A stretch of 64,000 bases of DNA, taken from NCBI RefSeq assembly GCF_900113525.1, contig NZ_FOPP01000002.1, forward strand, positions 248,001 through 312,000. Reading direction: 5' to 3'. The position numbers were made by a program, and so were the translations under genes. The notes beneath the pieces are model-generated. The model was not told the origin of the DNA. It made no database searches and worked only from the letters and a program-made list of their open reading frames with translations. This DNA comes from Pedobacter insulae. Lineage in GTDB: Bacteria > Bacteroidota > Bacteroidia > Sphingobacteriales > Sphingobacteriaceae. Shown here one piece after another: positions 1 to 7,731 of this stretch; the stretch's first letter is position 1, and each line of letters begins with the position of its first letter.

Positions 1-2
1 GT

Positions 3-347
3 ATGAGCTTAATTGGAAAAAACATTAGAACACTCCGTCAAAAAAATGGATGGAGCCAAGGTGAAGTGGCTAAGAGATTGGCAATATCAATACCCGCGTT
101 TTCAAAAATTGAAACAGGTATTACAGATGTTAATATCTCCAGGTTGGATCAGATAGCTACTTTGTTCGAAGTTTCTACCATTGATCTGATTTCTAAAGAA
201 GGCGAGCATCATCAATCTGAAAATGCCGCAGAAATTAGCATGCTACGGGAGAAAATCGCATTTAAGGAGGAAGAAATTATTAGCTTACAAAAGAAAGTAA
301 TTGAACTTTACGAAGAACTGAGAAACAAAGACAAAGCTGCAGGCTAA
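3..347 (+). CDS. XRE-family DNA-binding regulator with C-terminal coiled coil
   Basis: A 114-residue helix-turn-helix protein. Residues 5-62 form a Cro/C1-type domain, with the IRTLRQKNGWSQGEVA and FSKIETG segments typical of XRE regulators. Residues 78-110 are charged, heptad-like and probably a dimerising coiled coil. This layout is common for small Bacteroidota XRE proteins. The ATG at position 3 is the natural start because it gives the usual N-terminus of the domain, but the promoter lies outside the window. Its stop overlaps the stop of the convergent gene by a few bases. Targets cannot be inferred. Confidence 0.85.
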   Translation: MSLIGKNIRTLRQKNGWSQGEVAKRLAISIPAFSKIETGITDVNISRLDQIATLFEVSTIDLISKEGEHHQSENAAEISMLREKIAFKEEEIISLQKKVIELYEELRNKDKAAG

Positions 348-1462
348 ATAGTTTTTCTCATCGTTAAATGGCGTTTCCCGAATGTGGCTCCTGTGGCTTC
401 ATGAAAAGACAACATTTTATCGTTAAAATCGCCTACCCAAGATAATTCTAATTCTGTGTATTGATTTTTTGGAAGTACATATTCACCGAGTTTGATGATG
501 AGGGCTGACTCGAGGCCATGCTTTTGATATTTGCTTTTTGTACCCATCACAATAGCACGCATCCGGGTAACACCAATCCATCGTTTATAGGCAAACTTTA
601 GCTTCTCCATAAGCCCAAGTTTGCCATTAAGTCCCTTTATCATTTGGTTGGCATCTGGTATAATGACAACGAACGACACAGGTTCTCCATTCGCGTAAGC
701 AAACCAAATCAGGTTTTCATCCATGATCACTTCCATTTGCTTAAAGCTTTCCCGAAGTGTTTCCTTCTTAATTGGAACAAAGTTTTCAAAATCCTTCCAA
801 CCGTCATTATAGATCTCCATCAGATCGTTGATGTACTTCTCTGCATTTTTTTTAGAAAAATGTTCAAAAGAATAATCTGGTTTTGCCGCCACCCAGTTGG
901 CAATTTTTGTAAAGCGCGCAGGGAATGGGATGGTCAGGTTGATGTGGTTAGTTAATTGTTCATAAGCCGTTTCAAAGCCGTAGGCTGTAAAAAAATGATG
1001 ATAATATGGTTGATGGTAGTTCATCCCGTAAGAGGGTGCGGTAAAGCCCTCAACCAATAGTCCCCAAAAGGAATCGTTCTCACCAAAATTAATCGGACCC
1101 TCCATTACCTCCATTCCATTCGAGGCTAACCAATTTTTAGCGGTATCAAATAGGAGGAAAGCTGCATCTTGATCATTAATGCATTCAAAGAAACCGATCC
1201 CTCCGGTCGGCCGCTCATAGATATGCGCTTTTTTGTCGTTAATAAAAGCTGCAATTCTGCCAATAACTTTTCCTGCACTATCTTTCAATATCCACCGAAT
1301 GCATTTTCCATGGTTAAAGAAAGGGTTTTTAGCTGGATCGAATACTTTTTCGATATCTTGATCTAAAGGACGGATAAAATGAGGGTCTGCTGCATAAATT
1401 TCTTGAACAACATTTAAAAAAGCTTTCTTTGTTGTTTTATCTTCAACGACTTCAATTTGCAT
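344..1462 (-). CDS. GNAT-like acyltransferase-fold protein
   Basis: A 372-residue soluble protein without signal peptide or membrane segment. The N-terminal part (EIYAADPHFIRPL, then GKVIGRIAAFIND near residues 65-77) and the C-terminal part (ESALIIKLGEYV, then LSWVGDFNDKM near 320-350) match a large family of Bacteroidota proteins with a GNAT-like fold, usually annotated as hypothetical or N-acetyltransferase. I see no substrate information. The family assignment is from pattern recognition and the enzymatic role is inference. The gene is monocistronic, with its own ATG, and ends against the XRE gene. Confidence 0.6.
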   Translation of the reverse strand: MQIEVVEDKTTKKAFLNVVQEIYAADPHFIRPLDQDIEKVFDPAKNPFFNHGKCIRWILKDSAGKVIGRIAAFINDKKAHIYERPTGGIGFFECINDQDAAFLLFDTAKNWLASNGMEVMEGPINFGENDSFWGLLVEGFTAPSYGMNYHQPYYHHFFTAYGFETAYEQLTNHINLTIPFPARFTKIANWVAAKPDYSFEHFSKKNAEKYINDLMEIYNDGWKDFENFVPIKKETLRESFKQMEVIMDENLIWFAYANGEPVSFVVIIPDANQMIKGLNGKLGLMEKLKFAYKRWIGVTRMRAIVMGTKSKYQKHGLESALIIKLGEYVLPKNQYTELELSWVGDFNDKMLSFHEATGATFGKRHLTMRKTI

Positions 1463-1481
1463 TTTTCGGAGATATTAAAAT

Positions 1482-1508
1482 AAAAAGCACCCTAGAAGGA
1501 TGCTTTTA
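1482..1508 (-). terminator. Hairpin terminator downstream of the small acidic protein gene
   Basis: An imperfect hairpin (GCA, one mismatch, CCT, 3-nt loop, AGG, TGC) flanked by A-runs and T-runs on both sides, so it can work on either strand. It lies just past the stop of the leftward gene ending at 1532 and before the start of the next leftward gene. Confidence 0.6.
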
Positions 1509-1531
1509 TGATATAAAATTTTTGGGAATAT

Positions 1532-1732
1532 TTAGTACCTATCGTCGTCGTCATCCTCGTCATCAAAACTTTCAAAAGTATCAAGGTCATCTAGCGGTAT
1601 ATCGAAATCATCTTCTTCTTCCGCCAAGACTTCATTATCTTGAATGTCATCATCATCTTCTTCATCTGACTCCTTTTTGGACAGGGGTTTGTTAATTGGC
1701 GTTTTCTGGCTTGGTTTTTTTGGCGTTTTCAT
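1532..1732 (-). CDS. Small acidic low-complexity protein
   Basis: 66 residues in two parts: a basic, proline- and lysine-rich N-terminus (MKTPKKPSQKTP) and an Asp/Glu-rich remainder with repeated DDD/EEDD runs. No fold or catalytic motif is visible and it is probably disordered. Similar small acidic proteins are widespread in Bacteroidota with no known function. It is accepted as a gene because it has an ATG, a following terminator and no better overlapping frame; the opposite-strand frame looks like a shadow of the acidic codons. Confidence 0.6.
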   Translation of the reverse strand: MKTPKKPSQKTPINKPLSKKESDEEDDDDIQDNEVLAEEEDDFDIPLDDLDTFESFDDEDDDDDRY

Positions 1733-2212
1733 AACACAAAAAATATTAATTGTACGAAAGTTCTACTGCTTATCTAAATTACGCAAAATCTTTTTAAATA
1801 GAAAGAAACGTCTTTTTTAGATTTTATTTATCTAGTTCAAAATTAAGAGAAAAAGCTTTTTCTTAAAACTTTTTTTAAATTTTTCTTGGACTGAAACGCA
1901 AGGGTTTAGCATTTTCGATATGCTTTCCATTCATAAAGACTTATATAAAAGGGCGTAGAAAGGACATTGCGCGGTCCGGGGCAAAAAAAAAGCGTCCTAA
2001 TTGTTATTGGGACGCTTTTAACACACAAATGAAACCTGAATTGAGATATAGTTTTAGGTTAGGTTAAAAAATATCTTAGTCAATCCTATAAGAACGCGTT
2101 AAAACAAAACATTTAACGTTTGTTTAATATCTTAATACAAGTTTAGTGCTATTATCACTACCTATCTAGTAAAATGAGTGAGTGGTAATGATAATTGAGT
2201 AAACGGTAATAT
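1733..2212. other. 480-bp intergenic region
   Basis: No convincing ORF. It holds an imperfect palindrome at 1843-1866 (TTAAG and AAAAAGC arms meeting at AGCTTTTT), a segment at about 1941-1983 that is more GC-rich than its surroundings, and the terminator at 1983-2019. The stretch 2020-2212 is AT-rich and shows nothing I can name; it is probably the 3' untranslated part of the kinase transcript. The promoter of the acidic-protein gene must lie in 1733-1980 but I see no good TAnnTTTG box. Confidence 0.5.
1983..2019 (-). terminator. Strong terminator of the kinase operon
   Basis: AAAAGCGTCC (1988-1997) pairs with GGACGCTTTT (2010-2019), extended by T-G, A-T, A-T and T-A pairs to a 4-nt loop. 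Read leftwards it is followed by a run of nine T, making it a classical intrinsic terminator about 200 nt beyond the kinase stop. Confidence 0.85.
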
Positions 2213-5152
2213 TTAGGTTAATGGGACAGTAATGGTGATGATTGTACCGCTTTGACCGTTCTGTTTTATAGATAACTGTATAGGTTTTGCTTCAATTTTG
2301 TTTAGTAAATTGATTCTTTCCTGGGTTAAATCCATTCCTTTACTCTGATGTCCCGATTTTTTTTGGAACATGGAGTTGTCGATGCCTATCCCATCGTCAA
2401 TAATGCTGATCTGTAAATAACCTTCCTCTTTTAAGTCGATATGAATGTCTACTTCTCCTCCCTCTTCTTTTGGCATAATGCCATGCCAGATAGCATTTTC
2501 GATGTAAGGCTGTAATAGCATTGAGGGTATGAACGATTCTTCTTTGTCAATCTGTGGGTCAATAGCTATTTTATATTTGAATTTATCTCCAAATCTATTT
2601 TTCTCGAGGCTCAAGTAGAGATTGAGATATTCTATCTCTTCTTCTAAATTGATATAGCTTTTTGTACAAATCTCCAGATTTTTTCGAATAAGCTTGGCAA
2701 ATCCAGTTAGCACACGGTTTGCCGATGAAGTGTTGCTGGTATTGATAAAATGCTGGATGGAGTTCATTACATTGAATACGAAATGAGGGTTCATCATTGC
2801 CTGCAATGCCCTTTGCTCGAGCATAAGGGTTTTATTCTTTAACAAAAGTTGTTCTTGTTCTTTATTCTTTTGCCGCTTAGTCATATTTACGGTAATGATA
2901 TACAGTAAAGATGCACCTATAGCAAGCAAAATAGCGATAAACCACCAAGTTTGCCAAAAATGTTTTTCGAGTTTAAAAGTAATGATCGCGGGCTCGCTCC
3001 ATTGATTGTCCTGGCTTTTTGCACTTACTTCAAAAACATAGGTATCGGGTTCTAATGAGGAAAGTTCCAATCTCCTGTTTTTGGTTTCCGTCCACTTGGC
3101 ATCGCTTTTTAACCGGTAGCGGTAAGTTAGTTGTTGGGTTTTAAAGTCTACCGCACTATAATTGAAAACGATGTTATGGTCATCTGGTTCGAAAACAAAA
3201 TTAGTTGAGCTTAAATCCAGGGGTACTTTGTTGTGAGTGATCGAGGAGATGTATATTTCGGGTACACTTTTTAATTGCGAAGTTAAGTTGTGGTTAAAAT
3301 AAACTAATCCGTTATTGGTTGCAAAATAGGCCGTATAATCATCAATGTAGAGGTCGTTCAGGTCATCTGATAAGAGGTCATTTGCATAATCGAATGAGTT
3401 CATGCTAATTTTATTGTGCTTAAATAATATTCGGTTTACGCCATTATTGCTTATGGCCCACAAATAATCGCCTTTTACAAATAGCCTATTGATGATGTTG
3501 TTATTAAGCCCATCCTTTTGGGTTATGTGTTTAATAATTTTTTGATTTGCCATCAATAAAATTCCATAGCCATCAGTAGCCATGGCAAATACTTTATTAG
3601 GTAACTCCTTTATGTCATTAATTCGTTTAGATAACATCGAATTTTGGACATAATGTTTCTTGATAATGCCGTTTCCGAATTGCGAGACTCCATTTAAATT
3701 TGCGAACCATAGGTTTTGTTGTTGATCAAAATAGACGCTATAGGCTCGCTCCTTGAAGTAATCTTGGTTTTCTTTATAATTTAACGCATTAAATTCAAAT
3801 TTATCTAAGCGGTTGTTAATGATCACTACGCCGGATGACAATGCCAAGGCAAGTTTTTTATGCTGATCTAAAGTGAAATTCTTGACTACAAATACAGAGT
3901 TGTTCGTTTCTTTCAGATAGCTGATGCTGGGTTTAAAGTTGTAGATATTTTCAATTTTCCCCAAGCCATAATCTGAGGCGAAATACATCGTGTTTCGGGA
4001 AGTGTCTAGCTTAAATTGTTTGATATTATTATACCGCTTCTTATCGGGAATACTAAGATGTTTAACGTCTTTTGTGTTTACATCTACTAAGTCTATTTTG
4101 GCATTATTTAAACCTAGCCAGAGCCTGTTTTTGCGATCTTTCGTAACGCTTTTAACAATATTATTTGATAAGCCGTCTTGTGTATTTAGAATGTACAATC
4201 GTTCTTTACGGTCGGGAAGCCGGTAAATACCATTTTTGGTGGTAAACCACATATTTCCATTTCGATCTTTAATGACCTGATTAACATCAATTTCTTTTAA
4301 AATATGATTGCTTGAGCCATCAAAGCCAAGTATATAAACTCCACTATTATTACTGAGCCATAATTCCTTTTCGTTCGTATAAATATAACCAGGGCTATTG
4401 GTTAACAGATCGCTACTGATGTTCAGGATTTTTTTAACCGTGAAGCCGGTTTTTAAGTTTAAGCCTCCCTTATCCAAAAAGTACATGCTTTTATTTTTAA
4501 GATTAAGGCTGGTTTTATAAGATAATGGTAAAACTGTATCGTTGATTAGCACGAAATCTCTTTCAATAAATACATGCAATCCTTGCGTACTGTAGGCCCA
4601 GATGTTGCTTTTGCTATCTTCATGAATAAAAGCATTGATAAACTGTTTTTGAGGATTAGGAGAAACATATTTCAACACGGACTTTTCATTCCAACAGGCA
4701 ATAATGTTTTTGTTGGTGCCAAACCAAATTCTTCCCCTGCTATCTTCAAAAAAAGAGACGACAACAGCATTTAGGTTTAGGAATTTAAGTTTAGGTTCGT
4801 TTTCTGTATTATAAATTTTTCCGTTGTAGAAATAGCTAAGCTGACCATTTAATGCTAAGAACCAAATTCTACCCCTGCTGTCTTCTTTCAACTGAAGAAT
4901 TTGATTGTCGGGTAGCCCATCATCTACCGAAAAGTTTTCAAAATTTGAACCATCAAAGCGACTTACTCCTGCGTCCGTCGCAATCCATATGTAACCCTTT
5001 TGATCTTGGAGTGTAAAATAGCAGTTGTTACTAGGTAAACCTTCCTTTGTTGTATAATGGGGTAAATAGAGAGTTTGTGCGTAATTTGTTCTTGCCTGAA
5101 AACATAGGGCAATTAGCGTGAAAATCACATATCTTAAAACATTAACCTTCAT
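2213..5152 (-). CDS. LytS-type sensor histidine kinase with Reg_prop propeller and Y_Y_Y domain
   Basis: The start is set at the ATG at 5152 (MKVNVLRYVIFT), not further upstream, because it gives a clean signal peptide ending near ARTNYAQ; length 979. The periplasmic part has many propeller repeats of the Reg_prop type (TKEGLPSN, DAGVSRFDG, DGLSNNIVKSV), then a Y_Y_Y domain (YRYRLKSDAKWTE) and one membrane helix (WWFIAILLAIGASLLYI). The cytoplasmic part has the His_kinase motif MMNPHFVFNVMNS with His790 and a HATPase with QPYIENAIWHG. This family senses an external ligand and phosphorylates a LytTR regulator. The gene overlaps that regulator by 11 bp, so the two form a pair. The ligand is unknown. 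Confidence 0.92.
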   Translation of the reverse strand: MKVNVLRYVIFTLIALCFQARTNYAQTLYLPHYTTKEGLPSNNCYFTLQDQKGYIWIATDAGVSRFDGSNFENFSVDDGLPDNQILQLKEDSRGRIWFLALNGQLSYFYNGKIYNTENEPKLKFLNLNAVVVSFFEDSRGRIWFGTNKNIIACWNEKSVLKYVSPNPQKQFINAFIHEDSKSNIWAYSTQGLHVFIERDFVLINDTVLPLSYKTSLNLKNKSMYFLDKGGLNLKTGFTVKKILNISSDLLTNSPGYIYTNEKELWLSNNSGVYILGFDGSSNHILKEIDVNQVIKDRNGNMWFTTKNGIYRLPDRKERLYILNTQDGLSNNIVKSVTKDRKNRLWLGLNNAKIDLVDVNTKDVKHLSIPDKKRYNNIKQFKLDTSRNTMYFASDYGLGKIENIYNFKPSISYLKETNNSVFVVKNFTLDQHKKLALALSSGVVIINNRLDKFEFNALNYKENQDYFKERAYSVYFDQQQNLWFANLNGVSQFGNGIIKKHYVQNSMLSKRINDIKELPNKVFAMATDGYGILLMANQKIIKHITQKDGLNNNIINRLFVKGDYLWAISNNGVNRILFKHNKISMNSFDYANDLLSDDLNDLYIDDYTAYFATNNGLVYFNHNLTSQLKSVPEIYISSITHNKVPLDLSSTNFVFEPDDHNIVFNYSAVDFKTQQLTYRYRLKSDAKWTETKNRRLELSSLEPDTYVFEVSAKSQDNQWSEPAIITFKLEKHFWQTWWFIAILLAIGASLLYIITVNMTKRQKNKEQEQLLLKNKTLMLEQRALQAMMNPHFVFNVMNSIQHFINTSNTSSANRVLTGFAKLIRKNLEICTKSYINLEEEIEYLNLYLSLEKNRFGDKFKYKIAIDPQIDKEESFIPSMLLQPYIENAIWHGIMPKEEGGEVDIHIDLKEEGYLQISIIDDGIGIDNSMFQKKSGHQSKGMDLTQERINLLNKIEAKPIQLSIKQNGQSGTIITITVPLT

Positions 5153-5912
5153 TTTGCAAATTGGTAAATGCTTTGATCTTTTCAAAAAAATCGCTCGCTC
5201 GCCGCCTTGAAACGGTAATGCTTTCTCCATTTTTGAGTATGACTTGTAAGCCGTTTTTGGAGTTATATTCTTTGATATAAGCTAAATTAACGATGGTAGA
5301 TTTATGGATGCGGACAAATCTATTTTCCGGCAATATTTCTTCATAATCCTTTAATACCTTGGAAACAGCTATTTTTTCGGATGTGACTAAGTTAAATACT
5401 GAATAATTGCTATCTGCCTCAATATGTATGATATCGTCGATATCTACCAAACGATATCCTTGTCCGTTTGGTATGGTAATCTTTTTAATAGACGATTTGT
5501 TCGTCAAGTCATTTGCTAAGTTTTTGAGGCTTTCATTCCGATTGTGCTCATTTTTTACATATTTGGCAGCTTTTTCTACGGCAGCCGTTAATTCATCTAT
5601 ATCAATAGGTTTTAATAGATAATCAAGCGCATTCGCCTTTATAGCCTTTAATGCATATTGATCATAGGCAGTTGTGAAAATTACGGTAGCATTGGCAATT
5701 TCAGCCTGCGGTATAAGTTCGAAGCCGTTTTCGCCAGGCATGGCAATATCTAGAAAGATCAGGTCTATTGGGTGCTGATTGAGAAGCGCTCTGGCTTCAT
5801 TTACCGATTTAGCAATACCCGCGACGTGAACTTCCTCACAATTTTCTTGAAGCAGAAAATAGAGAGAAGACCTAGCGAATTCTTCATCATCAACAATAAT
5901 TGCGTTTAGCAC
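5142..5912 (-). CDS. LytTR-family response regulator
   Basis: 256 residues. Receiver domain at 1-120 with Asp8/Asp9, phosphoacceptor Asp55 (FLDIAMPGENG) and the conserved KPI lysine. LytTR DNA-binding domain at about 150-250 (DIIHIEADSNYS, FVRIHKSTIVNL, VSRRRASDFFEKI). It is the first gene of a two-gene leftward operon, and its stop lies inside the start of the propeller kinase gene, which implies translational coupling. LytTR proteins bind pairs of short direct repeats; none could be assigned here. Confidence 0.93.
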   Translation of the reverse strand: MLNAIIVDDEEFARSSLYFLLQENCEEVHVAGIAKSVNEARALLNQHPIDLIFLDIAMPGENGFELIPQAEIANATVIFTTAYDQYALKAIKANALDYLLKPIDIDELTAAVEKAAKYVKNEHNRNESLKNLANDLTNKSSIKKITIPNGQGYRLVDIDDIIHIEADSNYSVFNLVTSEKIAVSKVLKDYEEILPENRFVRIHKSTIVNLAYIKEYNSKNGLQVILKNGESITVSRRRASDFFEKIKAFTNLQNEG

Positions 5913-6094
5913 AGTTTTGAGTTTATAAAGTTGAATTTATCTAAAAAAATGGCGATTAGAAAATATTTCTTGATTTAAAAAGAGGGGTATATAAAAAAAT
6001 ATTTACCAATATAAAAACCGAATGCAATTTCTTCTCGTAATTAAAAGCAAACCTAATTATATAATCTTAATAAAACTTTTATAAAAAATTGACT

Positions 6095-6796
6095 ATGGAA
6101 AATTTAAATGAGAGAAACCAAAACATGCTGTCTGTAGAAGGTAGTATTTTGGAGGCCAAATTAGAACGCCGATCATTCTTGCAATATGCAGGTGCTGGTG
6201 CGGCAATTGTTGCATTAACTGCCGCGGGTTGTAAAAAGGATAGAGTTGTTGTACCTACAGGGGTAACACTAGACTTCAAAGATGATTTCGGTGTACTAAA
6301 TTATGCCTATGCGTTGGAACAGTTGGAAGCTGCATTTTACATCAAAGTGGCATCGGCACCTCCTTCAGGTTTCAGTACTGCTGAACGTAATTATTTTAAT
6401 GATATACAGTATCATGAGGTTGCTCACCGAGAATTCTTTAAGAATGCTTTGGGAACGGCAGCAATCGGTGGGTTGGAAGTAGATTTTTCGAGCATTAATT
6501 TTTCGGACCGTGCAAGTGTGTTGGCGGCGGCAAAAGCTTTTGAAGATTTGGGGGTTGCAGCTTATAATGGTGCAGGAGTGCGCTTAAAAACCGATGCATA
6601 TATTGTTATCGCAGGGCAAATAGTTTCTGTTGAGGCTCGACATGCTGCCTATGTGCGTGATCTGATTTCCAACGGAAGTTTTGCCAATGCCGAAGTGGTG
6701 GATGCGAACGGCTTAGACAAAGCTTTTACGCCAGATGTAGTACTTGGTGCAGCCTCGAAGTACATCAAAACCAAAATCAATGTTATTAATCTTTAA
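6095..6796 (+). CDS. Exported ferritin-like di-iron lipoprotein (Ferritin_2 type)
   Basis: The ATG at 6095 is chosen over an in-frame TTG two codons upstream. 233 residues. The N-terminus has twin arginines (RRSFLQYAGAG, residues 25-26) and a lipobox ending at Cys46 (LTAAGC), so it is probably a Tat-exported lipoprotein. The rest is a four-helix ferritin-like domain with metal-ligand patterns in order: LEQLEAAFY, YHEVAHREFF, FEDLGVAAY and SVEARHAAY (E, ExxH, E, ExxH). The family is known as ferritin-like domain proteins of unknown function. The next gene encodes a homologue 17 bp downstream. Confidence 0.8.
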   Translation: MENLNERNQNMLSVEGSILEAKLERRSFLQYAGAGAAIVALTAAGCKKDRVVVPTGVTLDFKDDFGVLNYAYALEQLEAAFYIKVASAPPSGFSTAERNYFNDIQYHEVAHREFFKNALGTAAIGGLEVDFSSINFSDRASVLAAAKAFEDLGVAAYNGAGVRLKTDAYIVIAGQIVSVEARHAAYVRDLISNGSFANAEVVDANGLDKAFTPDVVLGAASKYIKTKINVINL

Positions 6797-6813
6797 TCTT
6801 AAAATTAGCAATC

Positions 6814-7656
6814 ATGAATATCGTAAATATATTAGAAGAAATAGAAAAAGTTGACGGTGAGATCTATGAGAGATTAAATCCGAGAAGAGCGGCAATGAAG
6901 GACTTTTTTAACATGGGTAAAAAAATCACGCTTGCCGCAATGCCTTTAGCGTTAGGTTCTGTATTTAAAAAGGCATATGGTCAAACTACGCCCTCTCAAA
7001 TTAGTGATGTACTAAATTTTGCCCTAACCTTAGAGTATTTAGAGTATCATTTCTATAACCACGCTGTAGTTGCGGCCCCGGGTTTAATTCCAGCCGGAGC
7101 TCCACTGGGCGCCATTACTACCATTCGCGACCATGAATTGGCGCATGTTAATTTATTGAAAGGTGCTTTGGGTGCAGCGGCAAGAGCTCCTTTAGCTTAT
7201 AGCGATTTTGATTTTACGGGTAAGGGGACTTTTCCAGATGTATATAGCAATTACTTAACGTTTTTAAAGGTTGCAACTGCTTTTGAAGATACTGGTGTTA
7301 GAGCTTATAAAGGACAGGCTACTGTGTTAAAAGGTAACGCTGTTTTAACAACGGCCTTGCAAATTCATTCAGTAGAGGCCCGACATGCTTCCCATTTACG
7401 CCAGATGTTGGCGGCAAATGGTGCTACTGGTTTAAAACCGTGGATTAGTTTAGGTGCGGGAGGTGCATCAAATGATACAGGAATTGCTGCCGTGGACCCA
7501 ATTTATGTACGTGAGAATACGAGTATGCAAGCAGGTATAAATATTGTCGGGATAAATGGAAACTCGGCGATAACCGCTGCGATCGCTGCCGAATCTTTTG
7601 ATGAAGCATTAACAAAAGCAGAAGTACTGGCTATTGCCAGCCTTTTTATAAAATAA
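6814..7656 (+). CDS. Second exported ferritin-like protein
   Basis: 280 residues, paralogous to the preceding gene. Ligand patterns are conserved: LTLEYLEYHFY, DHELAHVNLL, FEDTGVRAY and SVEARHASHL. The N-terminus carries NPRRAAMKDFFNMG followed by a hydrophobic stretch and KKAYGQ, so it resembles a Tat or Sec signal without a lipobox. It has an additional C-terminal segment of about 60 residues after the fourth helix. The two genes are 17 bp apart, so one transcript is expected, ending at the terminator at 7692. Oxidase, iron-storage or stress roles are all possible; none is demonstrated by the sequence. Confidence 0.8.
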   Translation: MNIVNILEEIEKVDGEIYERLNPRRAAMKDFFNMGKKITLAAMPLALGSVFKKAYGQTTPSQISDVLNFALTLEYLEYHFYNHAVVAAPGLIPAGAPLGAITTIRDHELAHVNLLKGALGAAARAPLAYSDFDFTGKGTFPDVYSNYLTFLKVATAFEDTGVRAYKGQATVLKGNAVLTTALQIHSVEARHASHLRQMLAANGATGLKPWISLGAGGASNDTGIAAVDPIYVRENTSMQAGINIVGINGNSAITAAIAAESFDEALTKAEVLAIASLFIK

Positions 7657-7691
7657 AAGTTTAGATTACCTATTGATTTGTTTTTTTTAGA

Positions 7692-7720
7692 AAAGTGGAG
7701 GTTATGCCTCCCTTTTTTTT
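7692..7720 (+). terminator. Terminator after the ferritin-like pair
   Basis: GGAGG (7697-7701), 5-nt loop, CCTCC (7707-7711), then C and eight T. A-runs upstream give it weaker potential for the opposite strand, whose gene ends at 7732. Confidence 0.8.
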
Positions 7721-7731
7721 AATTTTGGGCT

